DNA from: Whalleya microplaca
Taxonomy: Eukaryota; Ascomycota; Sordariomycetes; Xylariales; Xylariaceae
Direction of reading: 5' to 3'
NCBI GenBank assembly: GCA_022497155.1
Contig: MU385730.1
Span: 124,001-188,000 of the forward strand
Length of the DNA: 64,000 nucleotides
Shown: positions 13,046 to 25,911 of the stretch, piece by piece
Layout of the letters: each line of letters begins with the position of its first letter
Numbering within the stretch: position 1 is the first letter of the stretch
The notes under the pieces: generated by a model
Told to the model about the DNA's origin: nothing
What the model saw: only the letters and a program-made list of their open reading frames with translations
Databases searched by the model: none
Translations under genes and position numbers: made by a program

Positions 13046-15360
13046 TTTATTGCAAATGGGGTGGTGGTGGTGCACGGTTAACAATGTCATGGCATAGGGC
13101 CTGTGGGGTGCCCTTAAGTCCCTGTAGCTGCAGTGAGTAATAAAGCGAGTTAGGTTCGATTCCTGACAGCGCTGCCAGCGCTATATGGTTATTCGCTTTG
13201 TTAGCTCATCTCCTGTAGCTGCGGCACACCCCATTCAGCCTCTCATCCGCGGCTGCTTAGTCAGATTCAGCCGAGGTTGTCTGCAGATCAGAATTATCGC
13301 AGCTGTGGCTGATCTTTTACTCCTCAGCTCGCTATTTCACAATGATACATATCTATTACTGAAGATGCGCTGCCTACCTCCTAGAGCCATCACAAATGTG
13401 AGCAGGTTTCACCGACAACCTTTTCGCCGCGCCGCAACGCGCCGACAAGGCACCGAAAACATGCTATAGTCGGTACAAGCCCGGGCTTTCGGTATATGGA
13501 ACGATTATGAACTTCAGCTTTCATGATTGAGAATCACGCCCAGTACTGTCCAGGTCACTGCTTAATTCGGTCCGAAGTGAAGTTAAGTCTCTCGGTGTGT
13601 GTCTAAGGAGAAGATAGGACAGCAGAAGTAAGATGTATTGACAGCGCGTGAGATACCTCAAGCGCTTGCTCCTCTCAGACCTCGGAAGGTCGCGAACGCC
13701 AGCGCACGGGGTCTCCAGGTACACAAGGCATTGCTTTAACATTTCATAGGATGATCTGACATTTTGCGGGAGGCGTGCTGGTGGTAGGATACATGTCTGT
13801 ATTTACTCGTCTCCGATGCCTGGCAGACTCATGAAGACTGACTGCGCGAGTGAGCAGAATTATATATATTTTCCATGGCTAACAACTGTCTGCAAAATAA
13901 GAGGACTGGCAGGACTGGCAGGACTGGTGATGTTAATAAGGAATACTTCAAGCATGTGCGTGGCCCCACCTGCATGTATGTCAATATTTATAATCATTTG
14001 GATTCAGAAGACCGGACGTATCCACGGGGTTCAGTTCGAAATATCCTCAAAGTCATATGTGCCCACCCTTAATGTACATATGGCGGAGAAGTCATAATGA
14101 TGCCTAAGTCTGCAAGCCAAGTGTACAGATACGTGTAAGATACGGGAAACGGCATTATCGTGCTGCAGAATTAGGCCTTGATTTCCGTGGAATAATAGAG
14201 AATATCCGAGATTGACTGTTGGCAATGGTGGTTAAGTCATCGTGCGCATAACTTGTCAGACTGGATTGGTAGGTACTGCATCATCTTTTATGGTAGGCAA
14301 TCGACACCTACATATTTATTCCATCGAAATGGGTAGAATTGGTAGAACTGGTATGACTAGTGCTGTACATGTCGATTGTCAAATCTTGCCAGTGCTTGGA
14401 ACCGGAGCTTCTTGAGCGAGGACAGAGCTGATGATTATACTGTATTGCGGTGTAGTCCCATTTATCAAGTGAAAATCCAGTAGGCAGTGATATCATCAGT
14501 ACATACATATGCGTGCAGCGGGATAGGCGAGGGACGTAATGTGGAGGGATCATTCCCTAATGCAGCAAGGGCTGCTTGCTCTACAGTCTGGCAGTCTGGT
14601 TCATCAATCTGGTCCATCAATCTGGTCCATCAATCAGCCTCAACATCTTTTTCTGGTGTCTGCCAGCCTGCTTCGACATCAGAAATACGTGATCCTGGTT
14701 CGGTTATCTTATGTGCAGTACCTATCTTGGTACATACAGTAGCGAGCCTAGCTGCCTACCTAGGTATGTAGCTCCCCCGCCAGCCCGGGGCCCACCAATT
14801 CCTTCCATCTCACCCATACAGTACCTATACCCATGTCAACGTATTCTGTCTGCACATGTACCCTTCCGTAAGTATGTAACATACTTTATCTACTTTATCA
14901 GTCGTGAATCGTGATTGTGTAATAATAAATGGGCATCGAGTTGCTGGCTAATAGACAGTGTTCTGGCCCCGCCGGTCCCGCTAATAGGGCCGCTCTCTGC
15001 CTGCCAGTGCCCGCTGTGCGGCATTTGTTCTGCACTGTCACACGTCATCTGCCCCTCCTCGCGCTGCTCCGGCCGTATGTTACACATGCCAGCCAAACAA
15101 GCACCACCACTTCTATGTACATACGCAGTACATATGTAACATATGTACTTACTACATATGTACTTACCCCTCCTCATTCCCGAGAAAACCCTAGAACACT
15201 GGACTTAGTACTGGACTTAGTACCGTACAGTACATAACGTAGTCCGTACATACAATAAATACATCCATCAGGTAATCAGGACATCATTCATAACTACCTC
15301 AATTCCCTCGTTTTCCCTTTGCAGAAATTTCACCTGTCTACACATACCGTACATATCCTG
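13046..15360. other. Gene-poor stretch with short tandem repeats
   Basis: No supported gene. It contains two short tandem repeats: a 9-bp unit GGACTGGCA, three copies at 13903-13929, and a 13-bp unit TCTGGTYCATCAA, three copies at 14595-14633. It also contains frequent GTACATAC/CCTACCTAGGTATG-type words (for example 14750-14770 and 15116-15160). A tRNA-like A box (13068-13077) and B box (13153-13163) lie right beside the AT-rich boundary. Confidence 0.5.
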
Positions 15361-15459
15361 CTCTGGCTATCTAACCTCTCCAACCTCCATCCCTCCATCT
15401 TCACCCAATTCGATACCTATTCCATATTCTCATAGAACTAACACTTACCTGAGCTCACA
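15361..15459 (+). promoter_or_regulatory. Pyrimidine-rich leader/promoter tract of FBA1
   Basis: The + strand is strongly C/T-rich (runs of CTCC, CATC and CCTC at 15363-15413) just before the FBA1 start codon. C/T-rich tracts next to the transcription start are common in highly expressed filamentous-fungal genes. The start context is CACAATGG, with A at -3. Confidence 0.4.
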
Positions 15460-16816
15460 ATGGGTCTCATTGAGAAACTCAACCTGAAGCCCGGTGTGAT
15501 ATACGGTGAAGATGTCTTGAAGGTAATCAATAATTCATCATTTGCCAAACTCATCCATCATATATCCAATTGCTAGCAACTTGCTGACCCCGCTACTTAA
15601 ACACGTACAGCTGTTGACCTATGCGCGCGAGAACGGTTTCGCCCTTCCTGCCATCAACACCACCTCCTCATCCACCGTAGTCGCCGCCCTCGAGGCTGCT
15701 AGAGAGGCCAAGTCGCCCATCATCCTCCAGGTGTCCAATGGTGGTGCCGCTTTCTTCGCCGGCAAGGGCATCTCGAATGAAGGCCAAGCTGCCTCCATTG
15801 CCGGCTCCATTGCCGCCGCACACTACATCCGTGCCATTGCCCCAACATACGGTGTCCCCGTCATCATTCACTCTGACCACTGTGCCAAGAAGCTTCTGCC
15901 GTGGTTAGATGGCATGCTCGACGCCGACGAGGCCTTCTTCCGCGAGCACCAGACCCCTCTCTTCAGCAGCCACATGATCGATCTTTCCGAGGAACCAGTC
16001 CAGTACAACATCGAGACCACCGCCAAATACCTCAAGCGCTCTGCGCCCCTCAAGCTGTGGCTCGAGATGGAGATCGGCATTACCGGCGGCGAGGAGGATG
16101 GCCAGAACAACGAAGACGTCGCCAACAACCTGCTGTACACCCAGCCCGAGGACATTTGGGCCATCTACCAGGCACTGAGCCCTATTTCCCCGCTGTTCAG
16201 CATTGCTGCCGGCTTTGGCAATGTCCATGGAGTCTACCAGCCGTACGTCCAAGAGAGGAGCACCTCGTCTTTTGCCTTTGCCTCCCCCTTTTGCACCAGC
16301 TAACGATCAAGCAGAGGCAACGTCAGGCTGCACCCCGAGCTTCTCGGAAAGCATCAGCAATATGTCGCCGAGAAACTCAGCAGCAAGAACCCCAAGCCCG
16401 TGTACTTCGTCATGCACGGCGGTTCCGGCTCCAGCAAGGAGGAGTTCAGAACAGCCATCAGCCACGGTGTGGTCAAGGTCAACCTCGATACCGGTATGTT
16501 CCACCCTATTGCGACTATTGGCCGGAATGGCTCGCTAACATCCCGTCTGTTTTAGACTTACAATGGGCATACCTTGTTGGTCACCGGGACTTCATAACCA
16601 AGAACATTGAATACCTCAAGACCCAGGTTGGAAATCCGGATGGCCCGCATAAGCCGTACGTACAATGCCCGACACCATTGAGAGCAGGCTGCTAACAAAG
16701 TGGACAGAAACAAGAAGTTCTACGACCCTAGAGTCTGGGTCCGCGAGGGTGAGAAGACAATGAAGGCCAGAATTATCGAGGCTCTGCAGGACTTCAATGC
16801 GGCGGGCACCCTATAA
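15460..16816 (+). CDS. FBA1: Class II fructose-bisphosphate aldolase
   Basis: Reversible cleavage of fructose 1,6-bisphosphate to dihydroxyacetone phosphate and glyceraldehyde 3-phosphate, in cytosolic glycolysis and gluconeogenesis. Five exons: 15460-15522, 15611-16242, 16315-16493, 16556-16655, 16708-16816; phases agree and give 360 residues, the family's usual length. Motifs in order: P-A-I-N near the start, S-N-G-G-A-A-F-F-A-G-K-G, zinc/active site H-S-D-H-C-A-K-K, the E-M-E-I-G-I-T-G-G-E-E-D-G block, zinc ligands in F-G-N-V-H-G and M-H-G-G-S-G-S, phosphate-binding V-N-L-D-T-D, and the C-terminal K-F-Y-D-P-R-V-W-V-R-E-G-E-K-T-M. It resembles yeast Fba1 over its whole length. It is the first gene after the AT-rich block and about 32 kb from the sugar cluster at 49-56 kb, so it is probably the housekeeping enzyme. 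Confidence 0.95.
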
Positions 16817-19294
16817 TATCGTGTCATTCTTGCATTACAGTGTTGGTGGCGTTGTACCCGGCTATATTGATAGACTGTTACATAAAAGTCGTAGCCGCAA
16901 TTAAGAATGATTCTTTGGCTCGTAAATAACTTCAGTAGATATCCCAAACAATACAGTTGGTTTTGAGCCCAAGATTCACATGTGTTATGTGGCTGCTCAA
17001 GGATATGGGTCTATCCTCAGCCTATCGACCGTCCCAGAATGAAAATGAAAGAAATAAATGTACCTGATTTGACTACTGTAAAGCAGCACATAAGAGTCAC
17101 AGCTCCACGACACCCTGGCCTAGCAATTGGTAGCTTTTACACGTCGACCTTTCAGTGCAGTTGGATGTAACTATGTTAGGCCCTGTACTTGTGGCTAGGG
17201 CAAATATGAGTGAAAATACCTAGATGTAGATTGGCATATGCGTTTTCTGTTCGGCCACTCCCCCTGATATTTTATGGAGGTGCTGCTTTACGGCAGTTAA
17301 TCAGATATCATGTCGCACACATATTGTCTAGATTAGCCATACTTGCCTTGTCGACTATTATCATCCCCATCACCATTGTTGCCCAATTGAATTAAAGTAC
17401 TGTATGCTTTACACAGTGCACCGTCTCTCTGGAAAATTCTGCGTCACAGGACGACGTCTGTTTAAGGTTCTTACTTTGCGGGTACGTTTTAACTTAGCAC
17501 ACAAGGCTGAAGGATGATCGGCAGGTGGTGGGTAGCTTTTGGACGCAATAAAGATTAAGCTTTACAATTATAACATGTTATCTGTATATATATGCATTGT
17601 ATTCTATAATTAGACATACCAAGGCTACCGTTTGACTTGAGAACTTAAGTTTCTACGCTTTCCTCTACCCCCTGGCCCCTCTTACGAATGCCCTCTAGAT
17701 GTTCCGCTTGTCACATAATTTGCTGTGAGGGCGACAAAATTGCAAACCCAGAAGTGGAACATTCTCAACCGGGGAGATCCGAGTCGGGCGCAACCAGGCT
17801 CCATTGTGTGACGATCTGACCGTGTATGTGCCATATTGCTCCACGCGGTCTCTGGCCTGAATTCAACGTGCAACCCCGAGCACCTAGTATATATGGTGCA
17901 AGGACAATGATCGCCGGCAACAAATAGTAGCATATCATACGTTTATGAGCTTTTTGACTGTTTAATAGTCTCGTCGCTCGAAGCTGCGGCATCCTTCCGG
18001 CTGCTCTAGGTTTCTCTGTTGTAAACCGGCCGTCCTCGTATGGGATTTGAGATGGTCGCGCGCGTGTAAGTAGCGCGACAGCGAGACCGAAGTGTTCGGG
18101 GAGCGGTTCCCCCTAAATGACTTACGTCAAATCGTTGTTCAGAAACAACCTGACACATTGCTTGTATGATTAGTTTGTCTTGTCCATTTTTTTGGTATTT
18201 CTTGATGGTAAGTTGTCGACCACTTTATGCCCTGTGCTGGCACCCCTTGCTAAGCTATAACCACCATCACGTCTGTGTGTCTCTAATAATAAATTTTGTG
18301 TCAGGTCATTTCCTTGGGAGATTTTTTGAAGATGGATCTGCTACACTAGAGCCTCAACAGGAAATCCTGGACATTCTAGAAAATTAAAAGCTTTAAGGGG
18401 TTCAGGGGCGAACTCAGGGGTGGTTTTGTGAGTGACTAATCAAGTCAAGCTGTGAATATCATCAACTCACGTCAAGATACCAAGACATTGAATTGGGTTA
18501 AACCAATCCAAGATCAAGATGTAGTTTGAATTGGATTGTATTGAATGCGCTGCCACGGACCATCTATTGGAGCTAGGGCTACACCTGATACACCTGATAC
18601 ATCTGACACTCTGTACGCGTGACGTCTTCAACTCTTACTTAGATCGAACCATACGAGATTCTTAAGGGTTACCGGGCAATTAGGGTTCACAAAGATATAT
18701 CATTTGGTTAAAAGGTTAACTCTGAAACAATGGTATCCGCCACCCCTCGAGTGCGCCATGAGAGCCTATAGAAGTTCAACCCCCTACTGGACGTAGGGTA
18801 ATAGCTCCCTCCTAAGCTGGCAGGATTCAAAATTCAAGATGTCTACTAACCATCGTGGAGACCAAGTAGCAGGTTCATGGTGCCATCACATGACTCTTCT
18901 CTTTTCGTAAATATCATGTCTGAATTCAGTAGCACTATCCTTGGATATGATTGGGAAATGGCCTCCTGTAAAGTATTCTTGGCCATGCATCCAAAACTAC
19001 CCAGGCCATCTTGATATCGCCCTGGGAATTGAAGATTTCGATCTTGCATGAAAAGAGCAGTATTCAGATAAGCCTCGGACTACTACTACTGGATATTCAT
19101 TCAACACCATAGATATACTAAAGGTTGCCCCGAATCTAAATATCTGTGGAATTGAACCGCTCATTAACCAAATCAAACAACTCCATAATGAGCCAAGCAT
19201 AACTAAAAGGCTACAATCTCAAAAACTTTTCCCAGCCAACCGAATTTTTACGTGTAAATGCAACCAACGCCCCTCACAATGCCCACTCCCTCCC
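16817..19294. other. Intergenic stretch, no gene recognised
   Basis: No reading frame with domain-like content. Composition is ordinary for the genome. Short open frames near 17682-17992 and 18166-18387 have no start context, splice support or recognisable motif. Confidence 0.4.
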
Positions 19295-22231
19295 TTATAG
19301 AGTCCACAAGCCACTACGACGTTTTCCTAAGGGATAAATGATTAAGGCGGACATAAAAAGGCCGATGGTGATGCCGATGGCAATCTGGATCATGCTAGCT
19401 GCTACGTTGAAGACCTGAAACGAGGATTCCTATGTCAGGCATGCAATTTGTGGAGGGGGAGGCTGCTCGTTGGCTTACAATTGCGTTGAGTTGGGAATCT
19501 TGGGACTGCGTTATGTTAGTGACAGCCAAGGACAGATCTGTGATAAATCCGTTGTGGTTTCTTAGGTTCCCGGAGATGGAAGAGTTTCAGAGGAGAAAAT
19601 ACACCAGACCCGGGACATGAAGAGTCGTCCTGGGCTGGAGACTCTTGCATGTGGGTATCGGTTGGAAGGGGCACGAGTATGTGGTGCTACAGGAGCAATT
19701 ATGTGGATGGAATGGGGTCGGTATCTCTAATTCTACTATACTTACGGCTCCCGACCCATTGGAATGCGTAATCGAATTGGCGGTCTGTAGGCCGCTCACG
19801 ATAGCTCCGCTGGAGGCGAGGCTACCTGGCACTTGCACATAGACGGCCGGCAGCAGCACAGCTGCCGCAACGCCGTGACGCATCCTACTGTACAAGTTGG
19901 CCAGGACGCCAATGGTAAAGGCGCCAAACGTGTAAGCGATCGGAACACTGCCGGCGAACTTCTTGCTGCTGTAAAAGTTAACGATGTAGCCAGCTAGGGC
20001 AATAGCTATCATGGCAGGCATCTGTTTCCATTTAGCCTGGACGGTGAACGTGGTGAAGAAGACGTAAAGCGGTACGAGGAGGATGCTCCAGTACGTGTTC
20101 ATGGGGTTCTGGCACGTCGTCTCGCTCGTCGCGTTCGAGTCCATTGCACCGTACAATGCGGCCCCAACGGTGATGCCGTAACCTAGAAACAGTGAGTAAA
20201 TAATGGCGTAGACCATTCGAATTGACCCCGGTACCACTGCCTTCGACTGCAGCTCGAGAGCTGAGGACAGCACGAGCCACCCGGGAAGAATCATGGCAAT
20301 TGAGCTCTGCGCTAAGGCCGAGAAGCAGAAGAGACTGCCACCGCGAAGGCTTGCGATGGCCCGCGCGAGGAATGTCATCACAATGGCGGCGCTAACTTCA
20401 AAGATGGTACTGTAGGTCTTGGATCGAGGCGCGAGGACAAGCTGCAAGACTCCCAAGAGCATGCCCAGGCCGAAAATGATAGGCATATCGATGAGACGAG
20501 ACTTGAAAAAAGTAGAAACCGAAGCGCTCGCAAGCCCGTACATTATGACGCAAAGCCAGACGGGGAATTGATCCTTGGCTTTGATCACCGTGTCTAGTCT
20601 TAACAACGCCTCGTCTAGATTGATGACATCGTGCAAGACCTCCTTGTAGATCTCGTGAATGTCCTTGAGTTTCCCAAGATTCACACCTTGTACAGTGCGC
20701 ACGATCTTGACCTCGGCAGTGTGGGTGAGGACGTCATCGAATGAGATGATCATGCATCCGGGTATATATAGGAACTGACTGTCGATTTCTAGTACCTTCG
20801 CTGTCGTTGATAGATACTCCTCCAGTCGATGCGTGGGTGCGCCAAACAGCATCAGTGCACGGCACATTTTGATGATATACTTCCTATGCAAAACCCAGAA
20901 TTAGTAAGTAGCCTCTTCTTGAGGCCTATCTCAGAAGTTTCAACTCTAAAGACATCCAAAATTGGCGGAGATGGCTCCTGAGACGGGCCAAGGGGAGGAC
21001 CGTGGAATACGTACTGGCGCTGCAAGATGTCGGCAACATGGACAGTAATCCTAGCATCATCGTCCTGAGCTAATCCCACCATTGACATGATTCGTCCGCT
21101 GGCTGTCCTCTTGTGTCCAGGCCGTTTTCTCATCTCAGGCGGAGACGAACGGGGGGGCGCCTTTTCATTTGGATTCGCGAGCCTTGTGGATGCTCCCACC
21201 AGTCTGGCTAGTGTTTCCTGGGAACGTGCTTCCTTCTCTGGCTGCTGATACCATTTCCGACGAGAAGGATTGGGAGTTCCAGGCCTAGAATCGGGGCTCC
21301 AGAGCATCTTGTTGTTCTCATGGGGTAGATCATACTGGGGATGTTTATAGGTCTGGAGGATTTGGTAGAAGACGCCACCACGAGTATCCCTATGTCTACT
21401 ATGATGCTCGGGCATGAAGCTAGCCTCCGACAAATCCGTATTAGTGCTCACTATATAATCAAGTTAGCTAAAGCCCACTCAGGATACATCTTCACGTCCA
21501 ATGTAGGCCGAATACAGACAATCCATATTCTGTCCAAATGTGGACATCCTGAAAGGTCCTTCTTGGATATAAAATCCAGGCGATGGACCTCTGCTCAACA
21601 AGAGGGTGAAGGGGGATAACTAGCCTGGAGCATTGAAAATCGGACTGGCTAGAGTTTGTCTATGCGCCCTGAGGAGTTCCTCGGCCTCTGACGTCCGTCT
21701 CGACTGTCTGCGTTGCCGAAGTGTGGTTGCATCTTGGGAGTCATTGTCCATGGGCAGCCCAGTATAGCTGCTGTCAGACTGAAGGTCCGAGTCTAGTGAC
21801 CATCTTCTAGGCGAGCCATAGGGGTCTGGGCCGATATTCTCGGGTGGCTGATGTGTGATAATGACTGGAGTTATACCACGCTGCGTAGAGGCGGTAGCCG
21901 GTCTCGCCTTTTCCGAGCTAAGTGGCTCATCGTGCGACTGGTCGGAATTGACGTTATAGGAACTTGGATTCCTTGATAGAGCCGGCCTTGGCTTCTGCAC
22001 GCTAGAAGGTTGTGGAGGCTCTTTCCGATCCTTCGATCTTGGCGTATCCGTGAATTCTTGTCCGGCTGCGGGATCGTGAAATCGAACCTTCGGCTTATCA
22101 CCCTTCGAGCTGGGACTTGGCGGCAACGTGGATTCGCCATCCCCAGGACTGAATGTGCTGGGCTCGGCATTGGCCCTTGCTGATGTGAGATTGCCGAGTT
22201 CGTATGAAGCTCCTGGAGAAGATGGTTCCAT
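19295..22231 (-). CDS. ThrE/PRM10-like multipass membrane protein
   Basis: Putative transporter of the ThrE (Pfam ThrE, formerly DUF1212) group, to which yeast Prm10 and bacterial threonine exporter ThrE belong; the fungal substrate is unknown. Exons: 22231-21625, 21450-21015, 20883-19746, 19414-19295; phases are consistent for 766 residues. Seen: a long polar N-terminus with P-K-V-R-F and E-A-E-E-L-L-R-A-H, then R-G-G-V-F-Y-Q-I-L, then the domain onset V-A-D-I-L-Q-R-Q across a splice junction, M-L-F-G-A-P-T-H-R-L-E-E, about ten hydrophobic segments, and the typical C-terminus S-M-I-Q-I-A-I-G-I-T-I-G-L...G-K-R-R-S-G-L. The first intron is GC-AG rather than GT-AG. The last intron (331 nt) is long for this genome, so that junction is less sure. 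The start is the first in-frame ATG after an upstream stop. Confidence 0.85.
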
Positions 22232-25200
22232 TCCAATAGACAGCTGTGCCTCGTATCCTCCAAGCAATTGACACGAGATATCATATAAGCTTTTTGGTTA
22301 TGTACGAAGAACAAACTTGGGCAGCCTAGATATAATACGCCCAATTTCGGCTGGAACGGATGGACCCCACAAGAAAACAGATCACCAAGTTGAATGTAAT
22401 TGATGACGCATGAACCAATGTTGATCGTTGGGCCGTTCTCGTGGTTTTGCTTGCTGCTTTTGTTCAATGGTAACGACGGCTCCCACGTCTCACCAACCGC
22501 CAGGGTAGTAAGAGCTGAAGAAAGTAAACGAGGAAGACAAGTATATACACATACACACCGAGGAGATTGATGCGTAATTTTGATTAACTAGCTGCGGGCC
22601 AACAGGCTTGATGAGAGAAAAAAAAATTGAACCCTGCCACGTGATTGTACCAGAAGTAGACTGAAGTCGGCGTACCTAGGCGTCCCTTACCCAAATTTAT
22701 ATATCCCGCTAGTATCTCAATAAATCGACACGAATTACGGGGGCGTCGAGACTCGTCGTCCTTCCGCATACCTGCGCATGTCGCAAGAACTAAGGGGCAT
22801 TTGCAATAGCCTTTAACTAACTACATATAAAAACTAGGAACAATAATATTGCGCGTCTCCACTGATAGAGTCCACTTGAGCCTATTTATTACGTACCTGA
22901 TAATATCTTCCCAGCGAATTAGAGTGGTCTGGCTGTGCAGCAGTTTCGAAGAAGACAATTCAAATTCTCATTCGTTCCTCTGTGACCTTTGCCAAGATTG
23001 ATGTTACGTTTTGCTCTCCTTGCTTCTTCCCCGTCACCCATTGTCACACCTTAGGAGCTGAAAGATTCCCTGGTAAACCAGTTAGCTCATCATGCGCAAC
23101 CGATAGCATCGTGATACGTATGTGGCATGACGAAAAAGTCTAGAGGTTCTTACCTTGTGGTGTTCCGAGAACGGCCAAACGTGACTATCTTATATTACGT
23201 AACCTGTATCAATCCCGACCTTCGTCAATACAAATTCTTCGCTCGTTCTATAGTTTACGGCTTGCTGCCTATGATTCCGATACTAGTTGATCTCGTACGC
23301 AGTAATCGTTGTCAAGGAGGGTTTGCGCCAACAATCAAACGATGCTGGGTGGCGTTTGGAACACGAAACGATTAAGGTGACTATAATCCACCTACAGTTT
23401 ACGTAAAGTCCTGGTAGTATGTTGAAGTGGGTACCTCTTTCACTGTATTTTTCACTCGAATAGATATATGTTTTCTACATATAGATATCACATCGCACTT
23501 TTCGCGTTGTCACTGGCTGCTTTACATACGACAATTAAATTTTTTTCAATAGAAGCAGTCTGGTTTACTTAAACCAGCGACAAATACGGGGCCGTCTAGT
23601 AGACACCTAGCGGATACCCATGGTCTAAAGTGTATATCAAACTTATCGATTGGTGACGTTTGATTATAGCATCTATATATAGAAAGCAATGTTTTGTCTG
23701 GTGCACGTACTACGGTTTGATAAATACCCAGAGGGCATAAATAAACCACGGTTCTTTCAATAGAATTCACAGTTCCTTAAATTATTTGTGATGATGGGTT
23801 TGCCGCAGACGTTGTCCGAGTAATATCTCTATTTTCTATAGGCGAGTTGTCAAGTTGGTGCGACCCTTGTTATTGTATGAGGTGAACGACTATCCCTGTA
23901 TTTTCATGGGATGAGCAAAAGAAGCGGTGGCGGCTGGCTTATATGGTCAAATAATATACCATCTTAATCAAGCTAGGCTTCTACTTGTCCAGCAGTACCT
24001 CCTAGGTCCGATATCGTATTATACTCACTGGGGCAAGCTACTTGAGGAGGTATAAACTATTGTTAGATCTAGAGGACTAAGCACGCTTAGATTATATGTG
24101 TGCGTTAAGTTACTATAGCCAACGGGGCGGTATAGCCAATAAGCAAGGATATCTAACCTAAATGGAGCGATGGGACAACCCCTGTTACATGGCCTGAGCC
24201 CTAGAACCCTAAAGTTGGAACATATTGGTGCTTATATAATTAGATGAGATGTTCTGTTTTTATCGGTAAAGTATTGCAATAAACTATTTTCTTCTTAATT
24301 CATGTATATATCCGATACTGACAAAGTATAGCATTTATTAGCTATCTTTATAATACAGCAGATTCTGTCTATAGACAGCAATAGTGGTATGTACTCAAGT
24401 AGACTAATCCCTAATCATTCTATATAAGGCAGTGGAGGTAAATGCCAACAAGTGATTTATGATACAATGATCATTCCGCCTTTAAGAGACTTAACTTAAT
24501 GAATGGGGGCAACATGATATCATTTCACCCAAGGCAGTAGGTGGCTGCATGTGCCAAATCCCAAGGTAAAGACAAGTAGGGATTCGGTATATCGGCTATA
24601 ACAGTCGGGCAGATGCACACATTGGACTAACAGGGGAGCCGTTAGTGTACATTCACATGCATATATATTCCTTTGAAAAATGTCTGGGAAGACGTGTGTA
24701 GGTTGGAGAGAGCCCGAGTCTTGTTAGCGTCAACTCGCACTGCCAGCTACAATATTTATTTTCATAGACTCCAACGACAAATTGATTTGTCGGATTACAG
24801 TGATGTGTGACTGATAGTTCAGGTGGCTGGTATACGCCCCGTAAGCTGTGGCTCTATATGGTATAGGCTATGCCCTCGAGGACTCTAGAGATGATACTTC
24901 CCCGATAGTATCTACTACGATATCTATAACCTGCGTCTATCTTAACACAACTTAACCGCAGTTATTATTTTCTTCCTATGGGGCCCTAACTGTGATGAAA
25001 TAATGACTAAGGTATTAATTTATTTTAAAGCTAATGTGAACTATAATATTCTTGTCATAAAGCCAGGCTTAAAGGTTGTTATAGGGGCTATTATAAGGGT
25101 TTATACGGATTAATAGTTACGCCGATCCGGAAGCTCCATTAGGGTATTACTAGGTGCCCTAGGCCTCCTTATACACAACTGGTTTTTCCTGCTCCTTAGA

Positions 25201-25911
25201 GCTTATAATAGTCAATTCAAGACCTCCTATTTAGAGCTGCGCGCTATCCCTTTAGTTGTAAGTGTGACAATTCTCCTTTTAAAAGCATACCAGTTACGTC
25301 GTATACCTACAGTAATATATCAACATTCCAAAAACTTGTGCTCTTGAAATGCCAATGCGTATAACCAATATTACCTGTCATAGATACCAGTGCTAGAAGA
25401 ACTCGGGAGGAAGGCAAGCGTGGCTGGTTGGCGCCGGTAAGGGCGTAGCCACGTGTAATATCGAAGCTAAGCTCTAGGTATGCGTGTACATACATTTTCG
25501 TGATGTGTAGGCTGGTATACTCAGACTCCTGTGAAAAGAGGTTCACAGAAGGATCTCTAAGGCGAACATCCCATGGGATTAGTGAGGCCCGTATGGCAGT
25601 AGAGCGATCCCTGCATTATATATAGAATCAAAATATAACACCAGATTGGGCCTTGTCCAACATTTGTGTGGACATCTATAGCTATTTCATGGTATATGAA
25701 AGCAGCCCTCCAGGCTTCAAGTCGAAACTATCCTTAATGCTAAAGGGGTCAAGGAGTCTAGACTAGTTCGTGTATAATTGCAGAGCATCTCTCATCACGA
25801 CTTTTCTTGAAATAAGAAGCCAATAATCAACGCGGCACTCCGGTAGTTTCGCATGCTGTGCTGCATCTCGGTCAATAGGTATCCATTAAACCGTGACATT
25901 GTACGAGCACA
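22232..25911. other. Long intergenic stretch, no gene recognised
   Basis: No supported coding region in 3.7 kb. 23.8-25.9 kb is somewhat AT-rich (many TATA and TTAA words) and may contain old, partly RIP-mutated transposon remains, but no element ends or protein motifs could be read. Confidence 0.4.

Noticed and set aside
15460..16816. FBA1 as a member of the 49-56 kb sugar cluster
   Set aside because: It is about 32 kb away with unrelated genes between, and its full-length match to glycolytic aldolase points to housekeeping use.
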